NCBI GenBank assembly: GCA_005791855.1
Contig: SXUH01000172.1
Location: forward strand, 1 to 8,465
From: Bdellovibrionales bacterium
GTDB lineage: Bacteria > Bdellovibrionota > Bacteriovoracia > Bacteriovoracales > Bacteriovoracaceae
Length of the DNA: 8,465 nucleotides
Direction of reading: 5' to 3'
The position numbers and the translations under genes were made by a program. Positions within the stretch are counted from its first letter, which is position 1; every line of letters starts with the position of its first letter. Positions 1 to 6,400 of the stretch are shown here, one piece after another. Below the pieces are notes generated by a model. That model saw only the letters and a list, made by a program, of their open reading frames with translations. It had not been told where the DNA came from and ran no database searches.

Positions 1-273
1 CGGAAGAAGAAGAAAGAACTCAGAGACCGGAGGCGGAAGATCCGGGCGGAGCTCCTGTGCGCCGCCACCTTCGAGGACACCGAGGCTCTGTGGAAAGACA
101 AGACCAGGTACCACGACGAGATCCCGCACATCCGCGGGGCCTTCGCCCGGTTCGAGACGGTCCTCTTCCGGTACCAGTTCAAGCAGTTCCAGACCGAACA
201 AGAGAAGGGCCTCGTCCTCGACGCCTACCGGACCTTCGTGAGCGAGGTCCAGGGAGGGTTCAATGGAGTTTAA
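1..273 (+). CDS. 3' end of small protein upstream of batA, unidentified (partial)
   Basis: This is an open frame from the first base of the window to TAA at 271-273, giving the last 90 residues of a protein whose start is outside. It opens with a strongly basic run (RKKKKELRDRRRKIRAEL), then an amphipathic, Phe/Arg/Glu-rich region with no membrane segment, and ends in FNGV. Codon choice matches the genes downstream, which supports real coding. It overlaps the batA start by 11 bases. In many Bat operons a small protein with an N-terminal membrane anchor and a cytoplasmic tail (DUF4381-like) sits just before batA. The basic stretch would fit the cytoplasmic side just after such an anchor, but this is inference from position and the anchor is not visible. 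I do not recognise the family from sequence and assign no function. Confidence 0.75.
   Translation, partial: RKKKKELRDRRRKIRAELLCAATFEDTEALWKDKTRYHDEIPHIRGAFARFETVLFRYQFKQFQTEQEKGLVLDAYRTFVSEVQGGFNGV
253..257 (+). promoter_or_regulatory. Ribosome binding site of batA
   Basis: GGAGG lies five bases before the ATG at 263, inside the end of the preceding gene. It supports the chosen batA start and suggests that the two genes are translationally coupled. Confidence 0.7.
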
Positions 274-1240
274 GTCTCCGCTGCTCCTCTGGGTGGGCGT
301 GGCCGCCGGGGTCATGTGGGTCCTCGACTACTGGAAGGTGTTCCTCCGGGCCCAGCTCTACTTCCCCGAGGCCCAGGCCGTGCTCCCGGCGTGGAAGAAG
401 GCACTCCGGCTCGCCCTCTTCCTCGCGGGGGTCGCGGGCTGGGGGTACCTGAGCTACGCCCTGATGCAGCCGCGGATGCCGCAGAAGTACTCACCGAATA
501 ACATCCGGGTCAACGACATCGTCCTCTGCATCGACGTCTCGCGGTCCATGCTCGCCGAAGACATCAAGCCCAACCGGCTCGAGGTCGCCAAGGAGCGGAT
601 CCGGGACTTCGCTCGCATGAGGCCCACGGACCGGATCTCCATCGTCATCTTCTCCGAGAAGGTCTTCACCCTCCTTCCGCTCACCACGGACCCGAGCCTC
701 GTGGACCAGGTGCTCGCGGAGATCTCCATCGGCTTCCTCGGCAGCGGCACGAACATCGGTGACGGCCTGGCCCTCTCCGTGGCCCGGGCGGTGAACAGCG
801 AGACGAAGAACAAGGTGATCATCCTCCTCACCGACGGCGTCGCCAACGTCGGGACGCTCACTCCGCTGGAGGCCGCGGCCGAGGCCAAGAAGTACGGGAT
901 CAAGGTCTACACCATCGGCCTCGGGACCGACGAAGACGCGAAGATCCCCATGGGTAACGGCATCTTCGGGACCCAGTACCAGCTCATCCCCGGTGGGTCC
1001 ATCGACTACAAAGTCCTAAACGAGATCAGCGAGATGACCGGCGGGAAGTTCTACCCCGCCAAGAGCGCCGGTGCCCTCCAGGAAATCCTGGACGACATCC
1101 AGAAGCTGGAGAAGACGGAGATCAAGGTGAACCAGCAGATCATCTACGACGAGCTGTTCTACTCCTACCTCCTCCTCGGAGTCTCGCTGATCTTCGGCGT
1201 CGAAGTTTCGAGGAGACTCTTCCTCAGGGATGTGACATGA
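263..1240 (+). CDS. batA: BatA: membrane-anchored VWA-domain protein of the Bat operon
   Basis: BatA-type proteins are inner-membrane VWA proteins linked in various bacteria to aerotolerance, stress resistance or envelope integrity; the molecular role is not settled. This 325-residue protein has two N-terminal membrane segments (about residues 6-23 and 48-68) joined by a Lys/Arg-containing loop, a VWA domain at about 85-280, and a third membrane segment at about 299-314 followed by a basic tail (SRRLFLRD). The MIDAS is complete: DVSRS gives Asp91, Ser93 and Ser95, Thr163 lies in GSGTNIGDG, and Asp191 in LLTDG. The positive-inside rule places the VWA domain in the periplasm. ATG at 263 has a good ribosome binding site. 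Its stop overlaps the batB start (ATGA, 1237-1240). It is a paralogue of the next gene, sharing SMLAED-KP--RL. Length and layout are typical of BatA. Confidence 0.93.
   Translation: MEFKSPLLLWVGVAAGVMWVLDYWKVFLRAQLYFPEAQAVLPAWKKALRLALFLAGVAGWGYLSYALMQPRMPQKYSPNNIRVNDIVLCIDVSRSMLAEDIKPNRLEVAKERIRDFARMRPTDRISIVIFSEKVFTLLPLTTDPSLVDQVLAEISIGFLGSGTNIGDGLALSVARAVNSETKNKVIILLTDGVANVGTLTPLEAAAEAKKYGIKVYTIGLGTDEDAKIPMGNGIFGTQYQLIPGGSIDYKVLNEISEMTGGKFYPAKSAGALQEILDDIQKLEKTEIKVNQQIIYDELFYSYLLLGVSLIFGVEVSRRLFLRDVT
1226..1230 (+). promoter_or_regulatory. Ribosome binding site of batB
   Basis: AGGGA lies six bases before the ATG at 1237. Together with the ATGA stop/start overlap it fixes the start and implies coupled translation of batA and batB. 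Confidence 0.65.
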
Positions 1241-3060
1241 ACTTCCAGCAGCTACCTTACCTTCCTGCGATTCTCCTTGCCTTCGTGGGCTTCGTCGGCC
1301 TCGTGGTCTACCTGGAGAGACGGTTCTTCGGCCTGATCCAGAAGTACTGGTTCTACCGCCGGAGCGCCTTCAGCTACCTCTCGTCCCTCTGCCTCCTCCT
1401 CGGCATGGGGGGCCTCCTCGGGAGCCTCCTCGACGTCCGAGGTCCGGAGGAGAAGGTGAAGACGAGGCTGCCCACCGATCGAACCATCATCCTCATCGAC
1501 ACGTCCGCGAGCATGCTCGCGGAAGACGTCAAACCCAGCCGGCTCCAGAAGGCGGCCCTCATCGCCAAGCACTTCGCCCGGAGGGCGGCGGGCCACCAGC
1601 TCTCCGTCGTCGCCTTCTCCGAGATCCAGAAGAAGATCGTCCCCTTCACCAATGACCTGGACCTCATCGACGCCCGGCTCGACAGCCTGAAGAACCTCCG
1701 GAACCAGTACGGCTCCTCCGCGCTCTCGATCGCCATCCAGGAGAGCGTGCAGTACTTCCGGGAGATCGAAGGGAACCCGCGCGGGAACATCCTCGTCCTG
1801 ACCGACGGAGAGGAGACCGCGGGCGGGATCGACATCAAGATCCCCGAGGAGATCCACGTGGCCCTGGTCGGGGTCGGGACGAAGCAGGGTGGGCGGATCC
1901 CCTTGGACGACGGCCGCGGCTTCCGCTTCGGGTACAAGAAGGACCGGGGCCAGGACGTGATCACCAAGCTCAACGAAACTTTCTTCCAGCGGGTCGCGAG
2001 CGACCTCCCGTCAGCGAAGTACTGGCTCACCAACAGCTACTCCCTTCCGTCGGACGAGATCCTGGAGTTCTTCACCTCCGAGAAGAACAAGGGCCTCGAG
2101 CAGCAGGACATGGTCATCCGACCGGTCCTCATGGAATGGATCGTCGTCCCCGCGCTCTGCCTCTTCATCCTCGCGTACTTCCTCAAGGCCCTCCGGGTCT
2201 TCTCCCTTGGCCTCCTGCTCGTCGTCCTCCCCGTCCGGGCAGACGAGGAGAAGCAGCTTCCGCCGGAGGTGGTGACGAAGCTCACCGAGCTCAAGGAGGG
2301 GAAGCTCTCGACGCTGGAGAAGCTCAAGCTCGCGGACGACCTCCACCGGAACGAATCGAGCCCGGAGGCCCTCGCTCTCTACGAGGAGAGCCTCGGGAGG
2401 AGCAACATCGACACTTCCCTCCCGCCGGAGACCTACCTCAACTACGGCACCGTCCTCCTGGAGTCGGGCCGCATCGACGAGGGGCTGGACGTCTACGAGC
2501 GGCTCCACAGCACGCTCCCGAAGGACTCCCCGGAGGCGAAGAAGCTCAAGGAGATCATGGACAAGAACGTCCTGACGGTGCTCAAGAAGAAGGAAGAGCA
2601 GAAGAAGAAAGAGCAGCAGAAGAAAGACCAGGAAGAAAAAGACAAGAAGGACGGGAAGGACAAGAAGGACCAGCAGGGCGAAGGGAAGGAAGGCAAGCAG
2701 GGCCAGCCCAACCAGCAGGACAACCAGCCCGGGAAGCCCGACGAGAAGTCCGGCGGCGAGCAGGACAAGAAGCAGGAGAAGAAAGAGCAGGGGGAGGGCC
2801 AGGAGAAGGACAAGGAGAACTCCGACCCGCAGAAAGACAAGGATGAGAAGAAAGGCGAGGGCGAGGAAGAGAAGCCCGAGGCCGCCCCGGGGCAACCGGA
2901 GGCCGGAGACCAGGGAGAAGGGAAGCCCAAGCCGCAGAAGAAACTCGCCCCGAAGTTAAAGCAGCTCATGTCCGACGACCGGCAGCTGCAGATAAAAATG
3001 ATCGAAAACGGAACCCGGGACCTCAACAAGAGGAAGTCCCGGGGAAGTAAGGATTGGTAG
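1237..3060 (+). CDS. batB: BatB VWA protein fused to a BatC-like TPR and charged tail
   Basis: This 607-residue protein joins two parts that are often separate. Residues 1-316 are BatB: membrane segments at about 9-25 and 47-65, a VWA domain at 80-290, and a third membrane segment at about 301-316. The MIDAS has Asp88, Ser90, Ser92 (DTSAS) and Asp190 (VLTDG); the usual Thr appears to be Ser161. A short basic loop (KALR) leads to a fourth hydrophobic stretch (321-333) ending in VRA-DEE, which resembles a signal peptide. The chain would therefore re-enter the periplasm. Residues 340-440 are helical with one clear TPR-like repeat at about 397-430, as in BatC. Residues 450-569 are a Lys/Glu/Asp/Gln/Gly tail, and the end (570-607) is again ordinary protein closing in SKDW. 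BatA, BatD and the BatC part are expected to act together at the inner membrane. Symbol batB rests on the N-terminal half. Confidence 0.9.
   Translation: MNFQQLPYLPAILLAFVGFVGLVVYLERRFFGLIQKYWFYRRSAFSYLSSLCLLLGMGGLLGSLLDVRGPEEKVKTRLPTDRTIILIDTSASMLAEDVKPSRLQKAALIAKHFARRAAGHQLSVVAFSEIQKKIVPFTNDLDLIDARLDSLKNLRNQYGSSALSIAIQESVQYFREIEGNPRGNILVLTDGEETAGGIDIKIPEEIHVALVGVGTKQGGRIPLDDGRGFRFGYKKDRGQDVITKLNETFFQRVASDLPSAKYWLTNSYSLPSDEILEFFTSEKNKGLEQQDMVIRPVLMEWIVVPALCLFILAYFLKALRVFSLGLLLVVLPVRADEEKQLPPEVVTKLTELKEGKLSTLEKLKLADDLHRNESSPEALALYEESLGRSNIDTSLPPETYLNYGTVLLESGRIDEGLDVYERLHSTLPKDSPEAKKLKEIMDKNVLTVLKKKEEQKKKEQQKKDQEEKDKKDGKDKKDQQGEGKEGKQGQPNQQDNQPGKPDEKSGGEQDKKQEKKEQGEGQEKDKENSDPQKDKDEKKGEGEEEKPEAAPGQPEAGDQGEGKPKPQKKLAPKLKQLMSDDRQLQIKMIENGTRDLNKRKSRGSKDW
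2185..2241 (+). other. Internal signal-peptide-like segment at the BatB/BatC junction
   Basis: Residues 317-335 of the batB product read as a basic start (KALR), a hydrophobic core (about 321-333) and a VRA site before an acidic run. This is the layout of a secretion signal, yet it is internal and follows another membrane segment directly. The simplest reading is a remnant of the signal peptide of a once separate BatC, now serving as the second half of a membrane hairpin. Cleavage by signal peptidase is possible but cannot be judged from sequence alone. Confidence 0.5.
2584..2943 (+). repeat. Low-complexity Lys/Glu/Asp/Gln/Gly coding tract in batB
   Basis: Codons for residues 450-569 use only Lys, Glu, Asp, Gln, Gly, Asn, Pro, Ser and Ala. 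By hand count there are about 33 Lys against about 35 Asp plus Glu, and about 19 Gln. There is no Arg, His, Cys, Thr, aromatic, Leu, Ile, Val or Met. The first half is purine-rich (AAG, GAG, CAG, GAC, with some AAA and GAA). The repeat is irregular, with no fixed unit. The tract is almost certainly disordered in the protein. Confidence 0.85.
3049..3053 (+). promoter_or_regulatory. Ribosome binding site of batD
   Basis: AAGGA lies eight bases before the ATG at 3062, inside the last codons of batB. It supports this start, which is one base after the batB stop. Confidence 0.65.
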
Positions 3061-3061
3061 T

Positions 3062-4732
3062 ATGAGATTGGTGCTAGCGTTTCTATTCTTCGTCGCCACC
3101 TCCACCCTCGCCTTCGGCGACGAGGTCAAGGTCGAGCTCAACCCGGAGAGGCCCGTGGCCGGCGACGTCTTCCAGGCCGTCTTCCGGATCTTCACCGAAT
3201 CCGGCGAGGAGCCGCAGATCACCTTCACCCCGAGTAGCCTCGAGGTCGTCGGGAAGGCGAACCAGGGTGTCTCGACGCGGGCGGTGTACGCCAACGGCAA
3301 GTACACGGTGACGAGGGAAGTGACCGTGGTCTACGACCTCGTGGCCTCGAAGCCCGGGGTCGCCGGCCTCCGAGACATCACCGTCCAGCTCGGGACCCAG
3401 AACCTCCGGCACTCCCCGATCACCCTGACGGTGGTGAGGGAGCCGGAGGTCGCCGCCGAGCTCTTCGTCATGGCCGACGTGCCGAAGAAGAAGATCCTCC
3501 TCGGCGAAGGGATCACCGTCCGCTACTACCTCTACAACAAGGTGAGCTTTAATAACCTGGATGTGAAGAAGTACCCGAAGCTCAACAACTTCCTCAAGCG
3601 CTTCCTCCAGGAGCCGGAGAGGACGGAGCGGGTTTCGGTGAACGGAGAGATCTACCAGCGGACGCAGATCTACGCCGCCAAGCTCTTCCCGGAGAAGGTC
3701 GGGGACCTCAAGGTCGATCCGCTCCGCATCTCCGTGACCTACGCCGTCTCCAATCCGGCGGATCCCTTCGGGAGCTTCGGCTTCAACCGGCAGCTCCGGA
3801 CCAAGACCCTCTCGAGCCCTCCGGTGACGGTGGAGGTGCGGGCGCTCCCCGCTCCCATCCCGCCGCACTTCACGGGCCTCATCGGCCGGCACGAGTTCCA
3901 GCTCGAGTTCAACCAGCAGAAGCTCATCGTCAACGAACCCCTGGAGGTGAAGCTCACCATCTCCGGCGGCGGGGCCCTCGAGAACCTCGAAGCACCGACG
4001 ATCCTCAAGCACCCGGGGCTAGAGGAGTTCGAATCCAACGGGGACCTGAAGATCGCCGACGCGGACCAGGCCACCAAGATCTTCGACTACACCTTCCTCG
4101 CGAAGGAGAACCTCACCGTCCCGGCCGGGGAAATTTCCCTGAGCTACCTCGATCCGGATTCGGAGAAGTACGTCGTCACCAAGCTCCCCGTCCCGGAGAT
4201 CGTCGTCGCCGGAGGCCAGGCTACCTCGGCTCCCGCAGCGCCGGAGCGAAGGACGGAGGACGGGGCGAAGGCCCCAGCGGCGCAGCCGCATGCACCGAGC
4301 CTCGCTCCGCCGGTGACGGAAACCAGGGCCGGGCTCCGGACCTGGCTCCCCGTCGTCAACACCTCCCTGGCCGTGGTCTCTCTTCTGATCGCTCTGAGCT
4401 TCTTCATCAAGAAAGGCGACTACCGGTTCTCGCGACGGGCGCCCCCGATCCCGACCGAGTTCAGGAAAGGGGACTTCCAGTTCGGCACCTTCGTGAAGTG
4501 GATGACGCCACTGATTCAGAGGTCCGGGAAGTCGCCCCTCGCGATCATCCGAGACTCGGACCTTCCGGAAGACTCGAAGGCGTACTTCTCCGAGCTCATC
4601 AACGCCAATGACTCGATGATCTACTCGAGTAAAAAGACGGATCTGAACTTTACTTATCGGGCAGCGCATTTTAAAAACTTGAGCCGGTACATTGAGAGCG
4701 CGAAAAATGAAAATCCTTCACAACCTTCTTGA
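3062..4732 (+). CDS. batD: BatD: secreted, C-terminally anchored protein of the Bat operon
   Basis: BatD proteins are large envelope proteins with an N-terminal signal peptide, periplasmic beta-rich domains and a C-terminal membrane anchor; they accompany BatA and BatB, and their biochemical activity is unknown. Here a signal peptide covers residues 1-19 (MRLVLAFLFF, then ...LAFG before DEV). Beta-rich repeats follow: one at about 20-126, one at about 127-260, and a third at about 270-383. An Ala/Pro-rich linker (385-420) leads to a membrane segment at about 427-449 and a cytoplasmic tail of about 107 residues with a basic start (KKGDYRFSRR). At 556 residues the size is typical. The ATG lies one base after the batB stop. 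The last 26 bases overlap ribF. The final 30 or so codons use AT-rich synonyms that are rare in the gene body, probably because they also contain the translation start of ribF. Confidence 0.88.
   Translation: MRLVLAFLFFVATSTLAFGDEVKVELNPERPVAGDVFQAVFRIFTESGEEPQITFTPSSLEVVGKANQGVSTRAVYANGKYTVTREVTVVYDLVASKPGVAGLRDITVQLGTQNLRHSPITLTVVREPEVAAELFVMADVPKKKILLGEGITVRYYLYNKVSFNNLDVKKYPKLNNFLKRFLQEPERTERVSVNGEIYQRTQIYAAKLFPEKVGDLKVDPLRISVTYAVSNPADPFGSFGFNRQLRTKTLSSPPVTVEVRALPAPIPPHFTGLIGRHEFQLEFNQQKLIVNEPLEVKLTISGGGALENLEAPTILKHPGLEEFESNGDLKIADADQATKIFDYTFLAKENLTVPAGEISLSYLDPDSEKYVVTKLPVPEIVVAGGQATSAPAAPERRTEDGAKAPAAQPHAPSLAPPVTETRAGLRTWLPVVNTSLAVVSLLIALSFFIKKGDYRFSRRAPPIPTEFRKGDFQFGTFVKWMTPLIQRSGKSPLAIIRDSDLPEDSKAYFSELINANDSMIYSSKKTDLNFTYRAAHFKNLSRYIESAKNENPSQPS
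4694..4698 (+). promoter_or_regulatory. Ribosome binding site deciding the ribF start
   Basis: GAGAG lies eight bases before the ATG at 4707. An in-frame TTG at 4692 would add five residues (MRARK) but would sit on top of this site, so the ATG is preferred. Confidence 0.6.
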
Positions 4733-5648
4733 GATCCCGAAGGTCAACGGGGCCCACCCGGAGATCGGCCTCACCATCGGAAACTTCGACGGCGTCCACC
4801 TGGGCCACCGGGAGCTCCTGCGGAAGATCAAGAACGACTGCCTCTCGAAGAAGTCGAAGTTCGTGGTGGTGACCTTCATCCCGCATCCCCAGAAGATCAT
4901 CCACCCGGAGAAGGAGCGCTTCCTCATCAACAGCTACGAGCAGCGGCGGGTCCTGCTGGAGAAGCTCGGGGTCGACTTCCTCGTCGAGATGAAGTTCACC
5001 CGGGACTTCAGCACCCTCACGGCCGACCAGTTCCTGAACGAATACCTCCTGAAGTACCCGGCCCTCCGGGACTTCTACCTGGGCTACGACTTCGCCTTCG
5101 GGGCGAACAAGCAGGGAGACTACGACCTGGTGAAGTCCCTCTGCCATCCGAAGAGCGTGTCGGTCGAGGTCCAGCCGAAGTTCGAGTACCACGGACAGGT
5201 GGTCTCCTCCAGCCTGATCCGCGAGCGCCTCCTCTCCGGGAAGATCGACGAGGTCGAGGCGATCCTCGAGCGCCCCTTCCACCTGGAGGGCGTGGTGGTG
5301 AAGGGCGAGGGCCGGGGCAAGAAGATCGGGTTCCCCACCGCGAACATCCAGGTCTCCCAGGACCTCCTCGTCCCCCACAAGGGCGTGTACGTGACCCGGA
5401 CCATCTACGAGGGCATGACCTACCAGTCGATCACCAACATCGGAAACAACCCGACCTTCAAGGACGGTAACCAGCTCCACGTCGAAACCAACCTCTGCGA
5501 CTTCGACACCGACATCTACGGCGAGACGATCGACATCCAGTTCCTGCACAAGCTCCGGGACGAGCGGAAGTTCCCGACGGTGAACGACCTCATCGAGCAG
5601 ATCCGGAAGGACGTGAACCTGGCGAAAGATTTTCTGAGGAACAAATGA
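4707..5648 (+). CDS. ribF: RibF: bifunctional riboflavin kinase / FAD synthetase
   Basis: RibF phosphorylates riboflavin to FMN and then adenylylates FMN to FAD in the cytoplasm. The 313-residue product has the usual length and two-domain order. The N-terminal nucleotidyltransferase domain (about 1-185) shows GNFDGVHLGH (residues 25-34) for nucleotide binding, FIPHP (57-61), GYDFAFGANKQGD (126-138) and SSSLIRERL (167-175). The C-terminal flavokinase domain (about 187-313) shows GRGKKIGFPTAN (202-213), where the PTAN motif binds the nucleotide and Mg, TNIGNNPTF (243-251), and the HVE stretch with the likely catalytic Glu260, followed by YGE and LRDERKF. The start is taken at ATG 4707 rather than TTG 4692. 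It overlaps batD by 26 bases and aroE by 4 bases, so it is probably cotranscribed with the Bat genes. No FMN riboswitch can lie directly before it, since that sequence is coding. Confidence 0.96.
   Translation: MKILHNLLEIPKVNGAHPEIGLTIGNFDGVHLGHRELLRKIKNDCLSKKSKFVVVTFIPHPQKIIHPEKERFLINSYEQRRVLLEKLGVDFLVEMKFTRDFSTLTADQFLNEYLLKYPALRDFYLGYDFAFGANKQGDYDLVKSLCHPKSVSVEVQPKFEYHGQVVSSSLIRERLLSGKIDEVEAILERPFHLEGVVVKGEGRGKKIGFPTANIQVSQDLLVPHKGVYVTRTIYEGMTYQSITNIGNNPTFKDGNQLHVETNLCDFDTDIYGETIDIQFLHKLRDERKFPTVNDLIEQIRKDVNLAKDFLRNK
5636..5640 (+). promoter_or_regulatory. Ribosome binding site of aroE
   Basis: GAGGA lies four bases before the ATG at 5645, which itself overlaps the ribF stop as ATGA. The spacing is a little short but acceptable, and translation is probably coupled. 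Confidence 0.55.
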
Positions 5649-6343
5649 AGCTCGCCCTCATCGGCTACCCGGTGGAGCACTCGCTCTCTCCGTCGATCTA
5701 CCGGAGGCTCCTCCCCGCCGAGCTCGAGCGGTACGACCTCCTCTCGTACCCGTTCCCGTCGCAGATCCCCTCCGCGGGAGACCTCGCGAAGACGTACGAC
5801 GGGGTCAACGTCACCTCACCCTACAAGACTCACTTCCTGCCTCAGGTCGAGGTCCCGTCGCCGCTGGTCAGGAGGATCGGAGCGATCAACACCCTCTCGC
5901 TCCACGGGAAGGTCTACCGCGGGACGAACACCGACCTGCTGGCCGTGGACGAGATCCTCCGCCGGTACCGGCAGGAGTTCGGCGCGCTCCACCTGATCAT
6001 CCTCGGGAGCGGGGTCATGGCCAAGGTCACCAAGCTCGTGGCCGACGACCTCGGTCTGGAATCCACCACCCTCTCCCGGAGAGCTGGCCTCGACCTCGCC
6101 GGCGTCGACCTCCGGAGCTACCGGAAAGAGTCCGCGCAGAATATGGTCGTCAACTGCTGCTCTCGAACCTTCACCTTCAACGGCAACATCTCGACCCAGG
6201 ACATCTTCTGGGACCATAACTACGCCTTCGAACCGCACCAGAGTACTCTCCCTTCCAGGGTCAAGGCGTACCAAGACGGTCGGGAGCTCCTCGAGCTCCA
6301 GGCCCGGCACGCGGTAAAATTCTGGGCCGCAAACAAAGGCTAA
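5645..6343 (+). CDS. aroE: Shikimate dehydrogenase AroE, short and divergent
   Basis: AroE reduces 3-dehydroshikimate to shikimate with NADPH in the route to aromatic amino acids. The family signatures are present: SLSPS (13-17) for shikimate binding, GVNVTSPYK (53-61) with the catalytic Lys61, GAINTL (79-84), GTNTD (93-97) with the catalytic Asp97, a glycine loop GSGVMAK (121-127) for NADP, a basic SRR after the next strand (144-146), and the C-terminal helix ELLELQA with Gln219. At 232 residues it is about 40 shorter than most AroE proteins. The glycine loop differs from the common GAGGA. The NAT(S/P) stretch reads NCCS (170-173), and the DxxY segment reads DHNYAFEP (190-197). The catalytic pair is kept, so I expect activity, but a related role on another substrate cannot be excluded. 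It is the last gene before the only intergenic gap. Confidence 0.88.
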   Translation: MKLALIGYPVEHSLSPSIYRRLLPAELERYDLLSYPFPSQIPSAGDLAKTYDGVNVTSPYKTHFLPQVEVPSPLVRRIGAINTLSLHGKVYRGTNTDLLAVDEILRRYRQEFGALHLIILGSGVMAKVTKLVADDLGLESTTLSRRAGLDLAGVDLRSYRKESAQNMVVNCCSRTFTFNGNISTQDIFWDHNYAFEPHQSTLPSRVKAYQDGRELLELQARHAVKFWAANKG

Positions 6344-6357
6344 ACTTAAGTACCGAA

Positions 6358-6392
6358 TAACCCGAAACGCGAGACATAGTTATAAAGGGTTA
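6358..6392 (+). promoter_or_regulatory. Inverted repeat covering the pilB ribosome binding site
   Basis: TAACCC at 6358-6363 is the exact reverse complement of GGGTTA at 6387-6392, with 23 bases between. The right arm includes the GGG of the likely ribosome binding site. The stem is only six pairs, so it may be chance; if real, it would limit pilB translation. Confidence 0.3.
6384..6389 (+). promoter_or_regulatory. Ribosome binding site of pilB
   Basis: AAAGGG lies eleven bases before the ATG at 6401. It is weaker and more distant than the sites of the other genes here, but no better one exists in the gap. Confidence 0.5.
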
Positions 6393-6400
6393 GAAATCTC

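Larger units (their letters stand above)
6344..6400 (+). other. AT-rich intergenic gap before pilB
   Basis: This 57-base stretch is the only non-coding gap in the window and is much richer in A and T than its surroundings. It contains the pilB ribosome binding site and a small inverted repeat (listed separately). TATAAA at 6381-6386 resembles a -10 box, but there is no matching -35 at 16-18 bases, and transcription from it would begin after the ribosome binding site. No terminator hairpin with a T-run is seen, so read-through from aroE into pilB is plausible. Confidence 0.6.

Noticed and set aside
57..452. Open frame of 131 codons overlapping the start of batA
   Set aside because: It is Arg/Pro-rich out-of-frame translation of GC-rich coding sequence. 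The frame ending at 273 and then batA explain the region with better codon use and motifs.
2011..2895. Minus-strand frame of 294 codons with long Leu/Val runs, looking like a membrane protein
   Set aside because: It is the antisense of the Lys/Glu-rich part of batB: AAG and GAG read backwards give CTT and CTC (Leu). No ribosome binding site or family motif supports it.
3052..3072. Direct repeat GATTGGT on both sides of the batD start codon
   Set aside because: Seven bases repeated once at a 14-base interval is too little to suggest a binding site, and both copies are coding.
4692..4706. TTG at 4692 as an alternative ribF start
   Set aside because: It adds MRARK, which no RibF needs, and overlaps the GAGAG ribosome binding site that serves the ATG at 4707.
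4723..4744. Six-pair inverted repeat ACCTTC/GAAGGT at the batD stop codon
   Set aside because: It lies wholly in ribF coding sequence, has a ten-base loop and no T-run, so it is not a terminator and is likely chance.
6306..6330. Possible sigma-54 promoter (GGCACG) before pilB
   Set aside because: The GC dinucleotide expected at the -12 position, ten bases after the GG, is absent (the bases there are AAAA).
6375..6386. CATAGT or TATAAA as a -10 promoter element for pilB
   Set aside because: Neither has a -35-like hexamer at the right distance, and TATAAA would start transcription downstream of the ribosome binding site.
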